NCBI RefSeq assembly: GCF_000378045.1
Contig: NZ_KB899089.1
Coordinates: forward strand, 1 to 64,000
DNA: 64,000 nucleotides
Direction of reading: 5' to 3'
From: Marinobacterium rhizophilum DSM 18822
GTDB taxonomy: Bacteria > Pseudomonadota > Gammaproteobacteria > Pseudomonadales > Balneatricaceae
Shown here: positions 11,019-20,545 of the stretch, one piece after another
Numbering within the stretch: the stretch's first letter is position 1
Layout: the number at the start of each line of letters is the position of its first letter
Notes under the pieces: model-generated
Seen by the model: only the letters and a program-made list of their open reading frames with translations
Databases searched by the model: none
What the model was told of the DNA's origin: nothing
Translations under genes and position numbers: made by a program

Positions 11019-11945
11019 TTACTGGGTGCGATGAAAAGGCTTACCCAAAGACATCGGCGCGTACAGCCGAACCCTGGCACTGTTGCTCGACAGCAGCACC
11101 AGCACCAGGATGGTCACCACATAGGGCAGCATGGCCAGCAGATTTGACGAAATGCTGACTCCCATGCCCTGCACAATCAGATGCAGAATACTGGCCAGGC
11201 CAAACAGGTAGGCACCGAACATCACCCTTTCTGCGCGCCAGCTGGCGAAAACCACCAGTGCCAGCGCAATCCAGCCTCGACCAGCGGTCATGCCCTCGGC
11301 CCAGAGCGGCGTATAGGCCAGCGACAGATAGCCGCCGGCCAGCCCCGCCATGGCTCCGCCAAACAGCACCGCCAGGTAGCGCACCCGCATCACCGGCAGG
11401 CCCACCGCGGTGGCCGACTCCGGCGTTTCGCCGATGGCCTTGAGTATAAGACCCGCCCGGGTGCTGCGCAGGAACCAGATCACGCCGGCAAAGAGTCCGA
11501 AGGACAGGTATACCAGCACATCATGGTTGAACAGCAAAGGCCCGAGCAGCGGTATATCGCTTAGAAAGGGAACGGGCAGCGCCTTGAAGCCCTGCAGCGT
11601 CTGACCGACAAAGCTTTCGCCGACAAAGGCACTGAGCCCCGCACCCAGAATCGTCAGGGCCAGCCCGGTCGCCACCTGGGTTGCACTCAGACCCAGCGCC
11701 ACCACAGCGAACAGCAGCGACATCAGGCAACCGGCCAACATCGCGGCCAGTACCCCCAGTACCAGGCTGCCCGTGGTCAGCGCAACCATAAAGCCGCACA
11801 CCGCGCCCACCAGCATCATGCCTTCCTGCCCCAAATTCAGCACACCGGAGCGCTCGCATATCAGTTCACCCAGCGCCACGATAAGCAGCGGCGTGCCGGT
11901 GCGGATCATGGCGTAGAGCACGTTAATCACAAAATCCATATCCAT
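11019..11945 (-). CDS. ABC transporter permease (nucleoside importer, second membrane subunit)
   Basis: Inner-membrane permease of the BPD_transp_2 family (YufQ/NupQ-like partner). It is strongly hydrophobic, with about eight to ten predicted membrane segments. The family stretch LGELICERSGVLNLGQEGMM near residues 26-45 and the coupling region GETPESATAVGLPVMRVRY around residues 193-211 are visible. It lies 5 bp downstream of the other permease gene, so the two are translated together. With the two-domain ATPase upstream and the BMP protein downstream it completes an importer for nucleosides; the ligand is inferred from the BMP family. Confidence 0.9.
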   Translation of the reverse strand: MDMDFVINVLYAMIRTGTPLLIVALGELICERSGVLNLGQEGMMLVGAVCGFMVALTTGSLVLGVLAAMLAGCLMSLLFAVVALGLSATQVATGLALTILGAGLSAFVGESFVGQTLQGFKALPVPFLSDIPLLGPLLFNHDVLVYLSFGLFAGVIWFLRSTRAGLILKAIGETPESATAVGLPVMRVRYLAVLFGGAMAGLAGGYLSLAYTPLWAEGMTAGRGWIALALVVFASWRAERVMFGAYLFGLASILHLIVQGMGVSISSNLLAMLPYVVTILVLVLLSSNSARVRLYAPMSLGKPFHRTQ

Positions 11946-11950
11946 ATCGG

Positions 11951-13051
11951 TCAGGCTCCCTGGGATGCAGTGGCGGCAGACTTCGTAACCGCGGCGCGGT
12001 CACCCCAGCGGACTCTATAGTGAATCAGGAAATCGCAAGCCAGCAGATAAAGTAGCAACATGCCCTGGAACAGCCCGGTCAGCGCCTGGGGAAGCCCCAG
12101 TTCGATCTGCACCATTTCTCCGCCCATGTAGACCAGCGCCATTAGCAGGCTGGCCAGCAAGATGCCCAGCGGGTGCAGACGCCCCAGAAAAGCCACGATA
12201 ATCGCAGCATAGCCATAACCGGGTGATACCTGTGGCACCAGCTGACCAATGGGGCCCGTCACCTCCAGCACACCGGCAAGACCTGCCAGACCGCCGCACA
12301 GCAGCAGCACAAAAATCACCAGCCGTTTCTCGTGATAGCCCGCATAATGGGCTGCCCGCGCATCGAGACCCAGCACGCGAATCTGGAAACCGATGAAAGT
12401 GCGACTCAGCAGTACCCAGACCACCGCCACCGCCAGCAGCGCAAACAGCACACCGATATGCACCCGCGTGCCCTCCAGCAGGGTCGGCAGCAACGTCGAA
12501 TCCGAAAACAGCGCCGACTCGGGAAAATTATAACCCTCCGGATCCTTCAGCGGCCCATGCACACCGTACAGCAGCACATTGAGTGCGATGTAGTTGAGCA
12601 TAATGGTGGTGAGAATCTCATTGGTATTGAAATGGGTGCGCAGCAGCGCCGGTATCAGCCCCCAGAACATGCCTCCCAGCGCCCCCGCCAGCAGCACCAG
12701 TGGCAAGGCCCAGGCGCTCTCGGTGTGCAAAAACTGCAGCGCGGCCCAGCTGCCAATCAGGGCGCCAAACAGCAGCTGCCCTTCGGCGCCGATATTCCAT
12801 ACCTTGGCGCGATAACAGACCGCCAGCCCCATGGCGCAAAGCAGAATCGGCGCGGCCTTGACACCCAGTTCCGACAGGCCGTACAAGTCACTCACCGGCA
12901 TGATAAAAAAGGCATGCAGCCCCTCAGCCGGACTCTGCCCCAGCAGCAGGAACAGCAGGGCCCCTGACACCAGTGTCAGCACGGCCGCCAGAACCGGCGA
13001 GAGGTATCCCATCAGGCGGGATTCGACCGGCCGCTTTTCAATCCTGAGCAT
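11951..13051 (-). CDS. ABC transporter permease (nucleoside importer, first membrane subunit)
   Basis: Larger inner-membrane subunit of the same importer (YufP/NupP-like). It has an extra N-terminal membrane segment (MGYLSPVLAAVLTLVSGALL), the segment KVWNIGAEGQLLFGALIGSW, and the cytoplasmic coupling helix LGLDARAAHYAGYHEKR. I start at ATG 13051 because GGGAGA lies 6 nt upstream; ATG 13057 and a TTG at 13081 are in frame but poorly placed. The start overlaps the end of the ATPase gene by about 14 nt, so the two are translationally coupled. Confidence 0.88.
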   Translation of the reverse strand: MLRIEKRPVESRLMGYLSPVLAAVLTLVSGALLFLLLGQSPAEGLHAFFIMPVSDLYGLSELGVKAAPILLCAMGLAVCYRAKVWNIGAEGQLLFGALIGSWAALQFLHTESAWALPLVLLAGALGGMFWGLIPALLRTHFNTNEILTTIMLNYIALNVLLYGVHGPLKDPEGYNFPESALFSDSTLLPTLLEGTRVHIGVLFALLAVAVVWVLLSRTFIGFQIRVLGLDARAAHYAGYHEKRLVIFVLLLCGGLAGLAGVLEVTGPIGQLVPQVSPGYGYAAIIVAFLGRLHPLGILLASLLMALVYMGGEMVQIELGLPQALTGLFQGMLLLYLLACDFLIHYRVRWGDRAAVTKSAATASQGA

Positions 13052-14594
13052 GCGCATTCTCCCGCTCGGCGCCATCGTCAAAGTGTCCGGCCATCCACTG
13101 TCCTACCTCATCAATACTGGTATCGCGCACCGCCTTTAATGGCGACAACTCGCCATGGCAGATGGCACAAATGCGATCGGATATTTGAAAAAGTTCGTCG
13201 ATATCCTCCGACACGATAAGGATCGCCGTTCCGGCATCCCGCAGCTCGATGAGCGCCTTGTGAATCGCCACGGCCGCGCCGATGTCCACGCCCCAGGTCG
13301 GATGCGCAGCCAGCAGCAAGGAGGGGTTCTGGCGGATTTCACGCCCGATAATGAACTTCTGCAGATTGCCGCCGGAAAGGCTCTGTGCAGTGGCACCTAT
13401 GCCAGCACACTTGACCCTGAAGTCATCAACGATGCTGCGCGCAAAGGCCCGCGTTTTACCCCAGTTAACAAAGCCGTTTTTAACCAGCCCGGCACCAAAG
13501 GCCGTGAGCAGGCCGTTTTCCTCCAGGCTCATGTCCGGCACGGCACCGCGTCCCAGCCGTTCCTCCGGCACGAAGGCCAACCCCTGGTTGCGCCGCTGCA
13601 ACGGCGGTAACAGCGCGATGCGCCCCGCGGGCATGCTAATCTGGCCGGCCTCCTCCGCCAGGCGTTCGCCGCTGAGCGCGGCCAGCAACTCATCCTGACC
13701 ATTACCGGCAACACCGGCAATGCCGACAATCTCCCCCTTGCGCACCCGCAGGTTGATGTTCTTCAACCGCGTGCCAAACGGATCCGGGCTATCCAGCGAC
13801 AGGTTCCTGACCACCAGAAAGTCGTCGCCCCCCTGGCGTTTTTCATAGGTGGTACTGATGGGCGTGTCTTCCCCCACCATCATGCGTGCAATGCTCTGCG
13901 CGCTTTCCTCGGCCGGTTTGCACTCGCCGGTTACCCGGCCGCCGCGCAGGATGGTGGCGTTATGGCATAAGGCCCGCACTTCATTGAGCTTGTGACTGAT
14001 AAACAGAATACAGCAGCCTTCTGCCGCCAACTGCTTCAGCGTTTGAAACAGCCCCTCGACTTCCTGCGGCGTCAGTACAGAGGTGGGTTCATCCAGAATG
14101 AGCAGCTTGATGTCCTGTATAAGACAGCGCACGATCTCGACCCGCTGGCGCGCCCCGATGGACAGCGAGTGCACCAGCCGGTCAGGCTCAAGCGCCATTC
14201 CGTAGCGCTCGGACACCTCGCGAATACGCCGGCCCAGCGCTTTCAGGTCACGGGCCTCGCGGGCCGGCAGGCTGAGGGCAATGTTCTCCGTCACACTCAG
14301 GGTCTCGAACAGCGCAAAGTGCTGGAATACCATGCCAATACCCAGCGCACGGGCCTGGGCAGGCTCAGCGATATCAACCGGTAGTCCCTGCCAGAGAATC
14401 TCGCCTTCATCGGGCTTCATAACGCCATAAATCATTTTCATCAGCGTGCTTTTGCCGGCGCCATTTTCACCCAGCATGGCGTGTATCTCGCCCGGATACA
14501 GATTCAGGCAGACGCGATCATTAGCGAGCACGCCGGGAAAACGCTTGCTTATATTGCGCAGGGACAGCCTGGGCTGCGGTTGTGCTGTCGTCAT
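13038..14594 (-). CDS. ABC transporter ATP-binding protein with two nucleotide-binding domains (nucleoside importer)
   Basis: A 518-residue duplicated ATPase of the RbsA/MglA/YufO type. The first domain (about residues 8-245) has Walker A GENGAGKST, signature LSIGARQRVEI and Walker B LLILDEPTSVLT. The second (about 262-505) has a degenerate Walker A (GVAGNGQDE), signature LSGGNLQKF and AAHPTWGVDIGA where the Walker B/D-loop region lies. The degenerate second Walker A is normal for this family. It is the first gene of the operon, so the promoter should lie in the 400 bp upstream. Confidence 0.92.
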   Translation of the reverse strand: MTTAQPQPRLSLRNISKRFPGVLANDRVCLNLYPGEIHAMLGENGAGKSTLMKMIYGVMKPDEGEILWQGLPVDIAEPAQARALGIGMVFQHFALFETLSVTENIALSLPAREARDLKALGRRIREVSERYGMALEPDRLVHSLSIGARQRVEIVRCLIQDIKLLILDEPTSVLTPQEVEGLFQTLKQLAAEGCCILFISHKLNEVRALCHNATILRGGRVTGECKPAEESAQSIARMMVGEDTPISTTYEKRQGGDDFLVVRNLSLDSPDPFGTRLKNINLRVRKGEIVGIAGVAGNGQDELLAALSGERLAEEAGQISMPAGRIALLPPLQRRNQGLAFVPEERLGRGAVPDMSLEENGLLTAFGAGLVKNGFVNWGKTRAFARSIVDDFRVKCAGIGATAQSLSGGNLQKFIIGREIRQNPSLLLAAHPTWGVDIGAAVAIHKALIELRDAGTAILIVSEDIDELFQISDRICAICHGELSPLKAVRDTSIDEVGQWMAGHFDDGAERENAHAQD

Positions 14595-14996
14595 AAGGTT
14601 GTTCCGTCATGGCGCTATCAGGTTGCGCGCACTGAGAATAGATCATCTCGTGCCGTCATGCCGTCTCTTGGCGCAGCAGGCTTCCCCCATGTTCAGCAAC
14701 CGCCGTGCCAGTCTCGGCATAAAATCAACTGCAACACTCGACCCTGCATCAGGGTCGATGCTGGAAGCCTGCTGCTTTCTGACCCTATAGTCAACTTCAG
14801 ATTAGCCACCCACCGATGGCCCCGCATTGACCGCCACGGGCGCTGCGCGACAAAAATGCACACAGACTCTGCCCGGTGCTCACAAACGGGCATGGCGTGC
14901 CAGTCAACCGCTTCGCGGTGGACGCCAGATCAAGGCAGCACAATGGCCACCTTGTGGCATAATGCCCGTTTTAAAATTCCCACGGAGCCCTGCCGG
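14595..14996. promoter_or_regulatory. Divergent control region between the nucleoside importer and rsmE
   Basis: No convincing gene in 402 bp. A perfect inverted repeat CGACCCTG-CAT-CAGGGTCG lies at 14739-14757, and a further GACCCTA follows at about 14781, so GACCC-type half-sites recur. CATAAT at 14958 followed by a GGAG ribosome-binding site at 14984 probably belongs to rsmE. The repeat could be an operator for the importer operon; the regulator is unknown. Confidence 0.4.
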
Positions 14997-15731
14997 ATGC
15001 GTATTCCGCGCTGCTATGAACCCCAGCCCATGAACCCCGGCGACACTGTGCAGCTGGGTGACAACAACGTGCAACACCTGGCCCGTACCCTGCGCATGCG
15101 TGCGGGCGATCAGGTCATGCTGTTTAATGGTGATGGCCGGGAATTTCTCGCCACAGTGCTTGAGGTCGACAAGCGCAGCCTGCAGGTGCGCATCGACAGC
15201 AGCGAAACACCCGGCCGGGACAGCCCACTGCAGATTCATGTGGGACAGACCCTGTCGCGGGGTGAACGCATGGACTATGCGGTGCAAAAAGCCACCGAGC
15301 TGGGCATGGCACGCATGACACCACTGTTTTCAGAACGCTGCGAGGTCAAACTCAACAGCGAACGCCAGGACAAGCGCCTGCGGCACTGGCAGCAGGTGGC
15401 CATCAGCGCCTGCGAGCAAAGCCTGCGCTGTACCATTCCGCAGCTGGATGCGCCAGAAGCGCTGGCGCACTGGGTTGGCAGCGTCGAAGCGGACCTTAAG
15501 CTGGTCCTGCATCATCACAGCGCCCGGCCCCTGGGCGACCTGCCCAGGCCCGCCTCCATCGCCCTGCTGATCGGCCCGGAGGGCGGCCTGACCGAAGCCG
15601 AAGTAGAGCTCGCCATTGCCTCCGGTTTTCAGCCCGTTGCACTGGGGCCAAGGGTACTGCGCACGGAAACCGCACCGGTGGTCGCCCAGGCCATTCTGCA
15701 AAGTCACTGGGGGGATTTGAGCGCCAGCTGA
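14997..15731 (+). CDS. rsmE: 16S rRNA (uracil1498-N3)-methyltransferase
   Basis: SPOUT-class methyltransferase that modifies U1498 of 16S rRNA using S-adenosylmethionine. I start at ATG 14997 (MRIPRCYEP, matching homologues, with GGAG 9 nt upstream), although the frame is open much further up. An N-terminal PUA-like RNA-binding domain (about residues 1-70) is followed by the trefoil-knot domain, with LLIGPEGGLTEAE and LGPRVLRTETA forming the cofactor pocket. 244 residues is typical. It precedes gshB as in Pseudomonas relatives. Confidence 0.95.
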   Translation: MRIPRCYEPQPMNPGDTVQLGDNNVQHLARTLRMRAGDQVMLFNGDGREFLATVLEVDKRSLQVRIDSSETPGRDSPLQIHVGQTLSRGERMDYAVQKATELGMARMTPLFSERCEVKLNSERQDKRLRHWQQVAISACEQSLRCTIPQLDAPEALAHWVGSVEADLKLVLHHHSARPLGDLPRPASIALLIGPEGGLTEAEVELAIASGFQPVALGPRVLRTETAPVVAQAILQSHWGDLSAS

Positions 15732-15811
15732 ATCCGTCGCAAGGCTGGCTGCCACCGTCATCCATCGGTACACTTGCCCTATCAATCGGTTTACACAGGA
15801 TGCACCACCGC

Positions 15812-16762
15812 ATGTCCATCAAGGTTGGCATCGTCATGGACCCCATCGAGTCCATCAATTTCAAGAAAGACAGTTCCCTGGCCATGCTCTGGGCCGCCCA
15901 GCAAAAAGGCTGGGAGCTGTACTACATGGAACAGCAGCACCTGTACTCCCGCGACGGCCAGGTGCTGGCCGCCATGGCACCGCTGAGTGTCGCCATGGAT
16001 CCGGACAACTGGTTTACCCGGGGCGAATACAGCAACACGCCACTGGCGGAGCTGGACGTTATCCTGATGCGCAAGGACCCACCGTTCAACAACGAGTACG
16101 TCTACAGCAGCCATCTGCTGGAGCAGGCCGAAAAGCTGGGTGTTCTGGTGGTCAACCCGCCACAGCAGCTCCGCGACTTCAACGAGAAGCTGTTTGCCAC
16201 CCATTTCCCCCAGTGCTGCCCGCCGGTACTGGTGACACGCCGCGACGACCTGCTGCGCCAGTTCCACGCCGAACACCGGGACGTGATCTTCAAGCCGCTC
16301 GACGGCATGGGTGGCAGCCAGATATTCCGCATCCAGGACGACGGCGTGAACCTCGGCGTCATCATCGAAACCCTGACCAAGGATGGCCGTGAGACCATCA
16401 TGGCGCAGAAATACATTCCCGAGATCGTCAACGGCGACAAGCGCATCCTGATGGTCGACGGCGAGCCGGTACCCTATGCCCTGGCGCGCATTCCCATGGC
16501 GGGCGAAACCCGCGGCAACCTGGCCGCTGGCGGTTCCGGAGAGGGTCGCGAGCTGACCGCCCGCGATCGCTGGATCTGTGAACAGGTCGGTCCGACACTG
16601 CGTGCCCAGGGCTTGCTGTTTGTCGGCCTGGATGTCATCGGTGACTACCTCACCGAGATAAATGTCACCAGCCCAACCTGCATTCGCGAGCTCGATAACC
16701 AGTTCGGGCTCGACATCGGCATGCAACTGATGGATGCCATTGAGCGCAAGCTCAAGGCCTGA
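15812..16762 (+). CDS. gshB: Glutathione synthetase
   Basis: ATP-grasp ligase joining gamma-glutamylcysteine and glycine. The start at 15812 gives MSIKVGIVMDPIESINFKKD, the canonical N-terminus; ATG 15800 would put CAGG right against the start. The ATP-grasp segments VIFKPLDGMGGSQIF and the C-terminal EINVTSPTCIRELD (metal and substrate binding) are intact. At 316 residues it is full length. Only 8 bp separate it from the TonB-like gene, the order seen in Pseudomonas. Confidence 0.97.
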   Translation: MSIKVGIVMDPIESINFKKDSSLAMLWAAQQKGWELYYMEQQHLYSRDGQVLAAMAPLSVAMDPDNWFTRGEYSNTPLAELDVILMRKDPPFNNEYVYSSHLLEQAEKLGVLVVNPPQQLRDFNEKLFATHFPQCCPPVLVTRRDDLLRQFHAEHRDVIFKPLDGMGGSQIFRIQDDGVNLGVIIETLTKDGRETIMAQKYIPEIVNGDKRILMVDGEPVPYALARIPMAGETRGNLAAGGSGEGRELTARDRWICEQVGPTLRAQGLLFVGLDVIGDYLTEINVTSPTCIRELDNQFGLDIGMQLMDAIERKLKA

Positions 16763-16770
16763 GTCGCACC

Positions 16771-17748
16771 TTGAACAGACTCACCACCCCGATCCCAACC
16801 GCCACCGGCCCTGCGCCGGCGGTGGGCATTATGGATCGGTTTGGCTTTACCCTGTTCATGGCCATCGCCGTCCACGCCATTTTGTTACTGGGCATCAGTT
16901 TCTCAACCGCGGAGTACAAGCCGCCCCGCAAGACGCTGGATATCACCCTGGCGCGCTTCGAATCGGCGCAAGCCCCCAAGGAGGCCGACTTCATCGCCCA
17001 GGCCAACCAGCTGGGCAGCGGCACGGCCGAGACAAAGCGCGCGCCGTCGACACTCGAAGATGCCCCTTTCCACAGCAACGAGCAGCAACAGCAGGCCAGA
17101 CAGCAAAGTCTGCCGCTGCCAACCGTCCAGGATGTTGCACCCGAGCCTGTACCAACGCCCGCGCCGGTAACGGAAATAGCCCAACCCCAGCCCGTTAAGG
17201 CCACACCCAAACCACAGCAAGTCGTTACCACCCAGGCGCCAGCCAAACAGAAGCAGAGCAGTCAGCCCGCCGCGGCCAAAGCCGCATCGCCGCCCCCAAC
17301 CCCCGGCGTGTCGACGTCCCTGCTGGCTCGCAGCCTTGAAATAGCGAGCCTGCAGGCACGACTAGACCTGCAGCAGGAACAGTTTGCCAAAAAGCCCAGA
17401 ATACGGCGCCTTACCTCCGCCGCCACACTCAAGGGGAGCGATGCGGCCTATCTGGATAACTGGCGCCGCGAAATCGAACGCTACGGCAATGACCACTATC
17501 CCACCGAAGCCCGCAGACAGGGTATCTATGGCAGCCTTCGCCTGCTGGTCGCCATCCGGCCAGATGGCAGTGTCAAAAAAATAGAAGTACTGCAGTCTTC
17601 TGGCTACAAGGTGCTTGATGATGCCGCTGTGCACATCGTAGAGCTGGCCGCACCTTTTCAGGCTTTCCCGGTGGAAATGCGCAAAACCACCGACGAACTT
17701 GAAATAATTCGAACCTGGAAGTTTGAGAATCAGACCCGGCTGTACTAA
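16771..17748 (+). CDS. TonB-like energy transducer protein
   Basis: A bitopic inner-membrane protein of 325 residues: short cytoplasmic N-terminus, one membrane helix at about residues 25-45 (FTLFMAIAVHAILLLGISF), a Pro/Gln/Ala-rich periplasmic spacer (about 95-175), a short coiled region, and a C-terminal TonB domain (about 225-320) with YPTEARRQGIYGSLRLLVAI. No exbB/exbD lies nearby. The position after gshB equals tonB3 of Pseudomonas aeruginosa, which is known to be needed for normal twitching motility; pilT and pilU lie 10 kb downstream here. The start is TTG 16771; ATG 16831 (just before the membrane helix) is an alternative. Confidence 0.85.
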   Translation: MNRLTTPIPTATGPAPAVGIMDRFGFTLFMAIAVHAILLLGISFSTAEYKPPRKTLDITLARFESAQAPKEADFIAQANQLGSGTAETKRAPSTLEDAPFHSNEQQQQARQQSLPLPTVQDVAPEPVPTPAPVTEIAQPQPVKATPKPQQVVTTQAPAKQKQSSQPAAAKAASPPPTPGVSTSLLARSLEIASLQARLDLQQEQFAKKPRIRRLTSAATLKGSDAAYLDNWRREIERYGNDHYPTEARRQGIYGSLRLLVAIRPDGSVKKIEVLQSSGYKVLDDAAVHIVELAAPFQAFPVEMRKTTDELEIIRTWKFENQTRLY

Positions 17749-17780
17749 GCCTTAGGTGAACCTCCTAGCGATGCACGCCG

Positions 17781-18350
17781 ATGTCTATTAAGCCCAGCAG
17801 TCTGCGCGACCATTTTCTGATCTCGATGCCGCACATGCACGATGCCCATTTCGAGCATACCGTGACGTACATCTGTGACCACAGCGAATATGGCGCCATG
17901 GGCATCGTCATTAACCGCCCGCTCGATCTGCGCCTGGATGCTCTGCTCAATCATCTGGAGACCGACGACGACCTGCAGGTTGTGGATAATCGCCAGGTGT
18001 ACGCCGGCGGCCCGGTCCAGGGCGAGCGCGGTTTCGTGCTGCACCGCGCCCAGGACAGCCCCTGGCTGGCCACCTACCAGGTAACCGATAACGTCTGCCT
18101 CACGACCTCCATTGATATTCTCGAAGACATTGCCAGCGGCAAGGGTACACCGGATGCACTGATCGCACTGGGCTATGCCGGCTGGGGCGCCGGGCAGCTG
18201 GAACGCGAAATCAGTGAAAATGCCTGGCTTAGCTGCCCGGCCAGCCTGGATATTCTGTTCAAACTTCCCGCCGAGCAGCGCCTGCATGCCGCGGCATCCA
18301 CGCTGGGTATCAACCTCGATCTGCTCACCGCCCAAGCCGGCCACGCCTGA
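17781..18350 (+). CDS. YqgE/AlgH family protein (UPF0301)
   Basis: A 189-residue cytosolic protein of unclear biochemical role. Family hallmarks are the start LRDHFLISMPHM, then EYGAMGIVINRPLD, VYAGGPVQGERGFVLH and the C-terminal GYAGWGAGQLEREI. The Pseudomonas homologue AlgH was once named as an alginate regulator, but that function is not secure. It lies between the TonB-like gene and ruvX, the usual neighbour. Confidence 0.95.
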   Translation: MSIKPSSLRDHFLISMPHMHDAHFEHTVTYICDHSEYGAMGIVINRPLDLRLDALLNHLETDDDLQVVDNRQVYAGGPVQGERGFVLHRAQDSPWLATYQVTDNVCLTTSIDILEDIASGKGTPDALIALGYAGWGAGQLEREISENAWLSCPASLDILFKLPAEQRLHAAASTLGINLDLLTAQAGHA

Positions 18351-18422
18351 GCGGCTCAGTCGAATCAACGCGCCACGCAGCCAACGTTCCAATCCGATCC
18401 CGGCGACTCTCCCAACGGGCTG

Positions 18423-18451
18423 TTAAGTTGTTGCGTCAACTTGGCTATAAT
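18423..18451 (+). promoter_or_regulatory. Probable promoter for ruvX-pyrRBC' with an overlapping palindrome
   Basis: A perfect TATAAT lies at 18446-18451, with TTAAGT 17 bp upstream as a weak -35. A perfect inverted repeat AAGTTG-TTGCGT-CAACTT (18425-18442) fills the spacer and -35, as expected for a repressor site. It stands about 83 nt before ruvX. Confidence 0.5.
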
Positions 18452-18533
18452 GGGGCGCGATTCCGGCCCCGCATGCAGCGTATCCGCCGGACCTTCTCAC
18501 CGCCCCTGCGGGCCAGCACAGACTGCGAATTGA

Positions 18534-19010
18534 ATGAGCCCAGACTGCCTTCAGGCACTAGCCTTTGACTTCGGAACCACCCGTATAGGGGTCGCCGTGG
18601 GTCAGACTCTAACCGGTACCGCCACTGCCATCGCACCGGTCAGCGCACGTGACGGCATTCCCGACTGGAGCCAGATAGACCGGGTCGTACAGGAGTGGTC
18701 CCCGGACGCCCTGGTGGTCGGCATTCCGTTGAACATGGATGGCTCGATCAGCGATATGGCACGCCGGGCCCGCAAGTTCGCCAACCGGCTGCATGAGCGC
18801 TACCGGCTGCCCAGCTATTTGATGGATGAACGCCTGAGTACGCGCGAAGCCAAGGCCATTCATCACGCTGCCGGCGGCGGTAACAACTACAAAAAGGAAT
18901 CGGTGGACGGTATAGCCGCACAACTGATTCTCGAAAGCTGGTTTGCCAGCGAGCAACGTATTCCCAGCCAGTCACGACTGGAGGACCTCTATGACATCGG
19001 ACAACCTTAG
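18534..19010 (+). CDS. ruvX: Holliday junction resolvase-like nuclease, YqgF family
   Basis: RNase H-fold protein, known in E. coli for processing the 5' end of pre-16S rRNA. The first acidic residue is in [25 protein letters not shown] and the third-strand acidic segment MDERLST follow. 158 residues is typical. The start ATG 18534 gives [14 protein letters not shown]; no clear ribosome-binding site is seen. Its end overlaps pyrR by 20 bp, implying coupled translation. Confidence 0.93.
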   Translation: MSPDCLQALAFDFGTTRIGVAVGQTLTGTATAIAPVSARDGIPDWSQIDRVVQEWSPDALVVGIPLNMDGSISDMARRARKFANRLHERYRLPSYLMDERLSTREAKAIHHAAGGGNNYKKESVDGIAAQLILESWFASEQRIPSQSRLEDLYDIGQP

Positions 19011-19500
19011 TGTCGACGCCCTGCTCGACAACATGGGCAAGCAACTAAAATCCATGCTGGAACAGCGCCAGATCAACAACCCGCTTATCGTGGGTATTCG
19101 TACCGGCGGAGTGTGGCTGGCCGAGCGCCTGCAGCAGCAGCTGGCCCTGGAGGAACCGATCGGCATCCTGGATATTTCGTTCTACCGTGACGATTTCACC
19201 AAGAAGGGCCTCAACCCCAGCGTGCAGCCTTCCCAGCTACAGGGCGATACCGAAGGCCGCCACATTGTCCTGGTGGATGACGTGATTATGTCTGGGCGCA
19301 CCGTGCGTGCCGCCCTCAACGAGCTGTTCGACTACGGCCGGCCGGCCTCGGTCATCCTGGTGACCCTGCTGGACCTGCAGCGCCGTGAACTGCCGGTGCA
19401 GGCTGACGTCGTGGGCGGCACCCTTGTACTGGGCCCCAACCAGGTCGTCAAGCTCAGTGGCCCGCAGCCACTGGAACTCACCATTCGTCAACGTACCTGA
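18991..19500 (+). CDS. pyrR: PyrR-type uracil phosphoribosyltransferase/pyr regulator
   Basis: A phosphoribosyltransferase-fold protein with the PRPP-binding motif [17 protein letters not shown] and the N-terminal segment [14 protein letters not shown] start at ATG 18991 because GGAGG is 6-7 nt upstream; the frame is open 16 codons further within ruvX. In Gram-positives PyrR is an mRNA-binding attenuator; in Pseudomonas the gene lies directly before pyrB as here, and its regulatory mode is less certain. I see no PyrR-type attenuator hairpin in the 14-bp gap to pyrB. Confidence 0.93.
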   Translation: MTSDNLSVDALLDNMGKQLKSMLEQRQINNPLIVGIRTGGVWLAERLQQQLALEEPIGILDISFYRDDFTKKGLNPSVQPSQLQGDTEGRHIVLVDDVIMSGRTVRAALNELFDYGRPASVILVTLLDLQRRELPVQADVVGGTLVLGPNQVVKLSGPQPLELTIRQRT

Positions 19501-19514
19501 TTCGGGCCGACATC

Positions 19515-20513
19515 ATGTTTGAACAAATCGATCCCAACCGGATTCAGCTCAACAGCAGCGGTCAGTTGCGGCATTTTCTCACGACCGAGGGCCTGTCCCG
19601 TGAACTGCTGACCGAAATTCTCGACACCGCAGATTCCTTCGTCGACATGGGCGCCAAGCAGATCAAAAAAATGCCCCTGCTGCGCGGTCGCACCGTGGTC
19701 AACCTGTTCTTCGAAGCCAGCACCCGCACGCTGAGCACCTTTGAACTGGCTGCCAAGCGCCTGTCTGCCGATGTACTCAACCTCAATATCAGCACGTCTT
19801 CCACATCCAAGGGCGAAACCCTTAAAGATACCCTGATGACACTGGAAGCCATGCATTCCGACATGTTTGTGGTACGCCATGCTGACAGCGGCGCCGCCCA
19901 CTTTATCGCCAGCCAGGTGACGCCCCATGTGGCCGTTATCAACGCCGGTGACGGGCGCCATGCACATCCGACCCAGGCCATGCTCGACATGCTGACCATC
20001 CGCCGCCACAAGGGCAACTTCGAGCCGCTGACATTTGCCATTGTCGGAGACATTCTTCATTCTCGCGTGGCCCGCTCGCAGATCCATGCACTGCGCACCC
20101 TGGGCGCCAGCGAAATCCGCGTAATTGCGCCCAAGACCTTGTTGCCACGCCATATCGAGGCCATGGGCGTCAAGGTGTTCACCGATATGCGCCAGGGGCT
20201 GAAGGATGTTGATGTCATCATGATGCTGCGCCTGCAGAAGGAGCGAATGAACAGCGCCCTGCTGCCCAGCGAGTCCGAATTCTACAAACTGTATGGCATG
20301 ACCACCGAGAAGCTGGCCTACGCCCATCCCGATGCCGTTGTCATGCATCCAGGCCCGATCAACCGCGGTGTCGAAATAGAATCCGCCATTGCCGACGGCC
20401 CGCGCTCCCTGATACTCGACCAGGTGACCAATGGCATCGCCGTGCGCATGGCGGTAATGTCCATGGCCATGAGCGGCCAGGTGGTCGAGAAACAGACCCA
20501 GCAACCGGCCTAG
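19515..20513 (+). CDS. pyrB: Aspartate carbamoyltransferase catalytic subunit
   Basis: Condenses carbamoyl phosphate with aspartate, the committed step of pyrimidine synthesis. The carbamoyl-phosphate loop [32 protein letters not shown], and the aspartate-side LRLQKERM and MHPGPINRG are intact. At 332 residues it is longer than enteric PyrB by an N-terminal extension, as in the Pseudomonas class A enzyme. Class A enzymes assemble with a dihydroorotase-like subunit, encoded next by pyrC'; no pyrI is present. Confidence 0.97.
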   Translation: MFEQIDPNRIQLNSSGQLRHFLTTEGLSRELLTEILDTADSFVDMGAKQIKKMPLLRGRTVVNLFFEASTRTLSTFELAAKRLSADVLNLNISTSSTSKGETLKDTLMTLEAMHSDMFVVRHADSGAAHFIASQVTPHVAVINAGDGRHAHPTQAMLDMLTIRRHKGNFEPLTFAIVGDILHSRVARSQIHALRTLGASEIRVIAPKTLLPRHIEAMGVKVFTDMRQGLKDVDVIMMLRLQKERMNSALLPSESEFYKLYGMTTEKLAYAHPDAVVMHPGPINRGVEIESAIADGPRSLILDQVTNGIAVRMAVMSMAMSGQVVEKQTQQPA

Positions 20514-20545
20514 CCCGCCCACTGACCGCAACAGGAACACACTCG

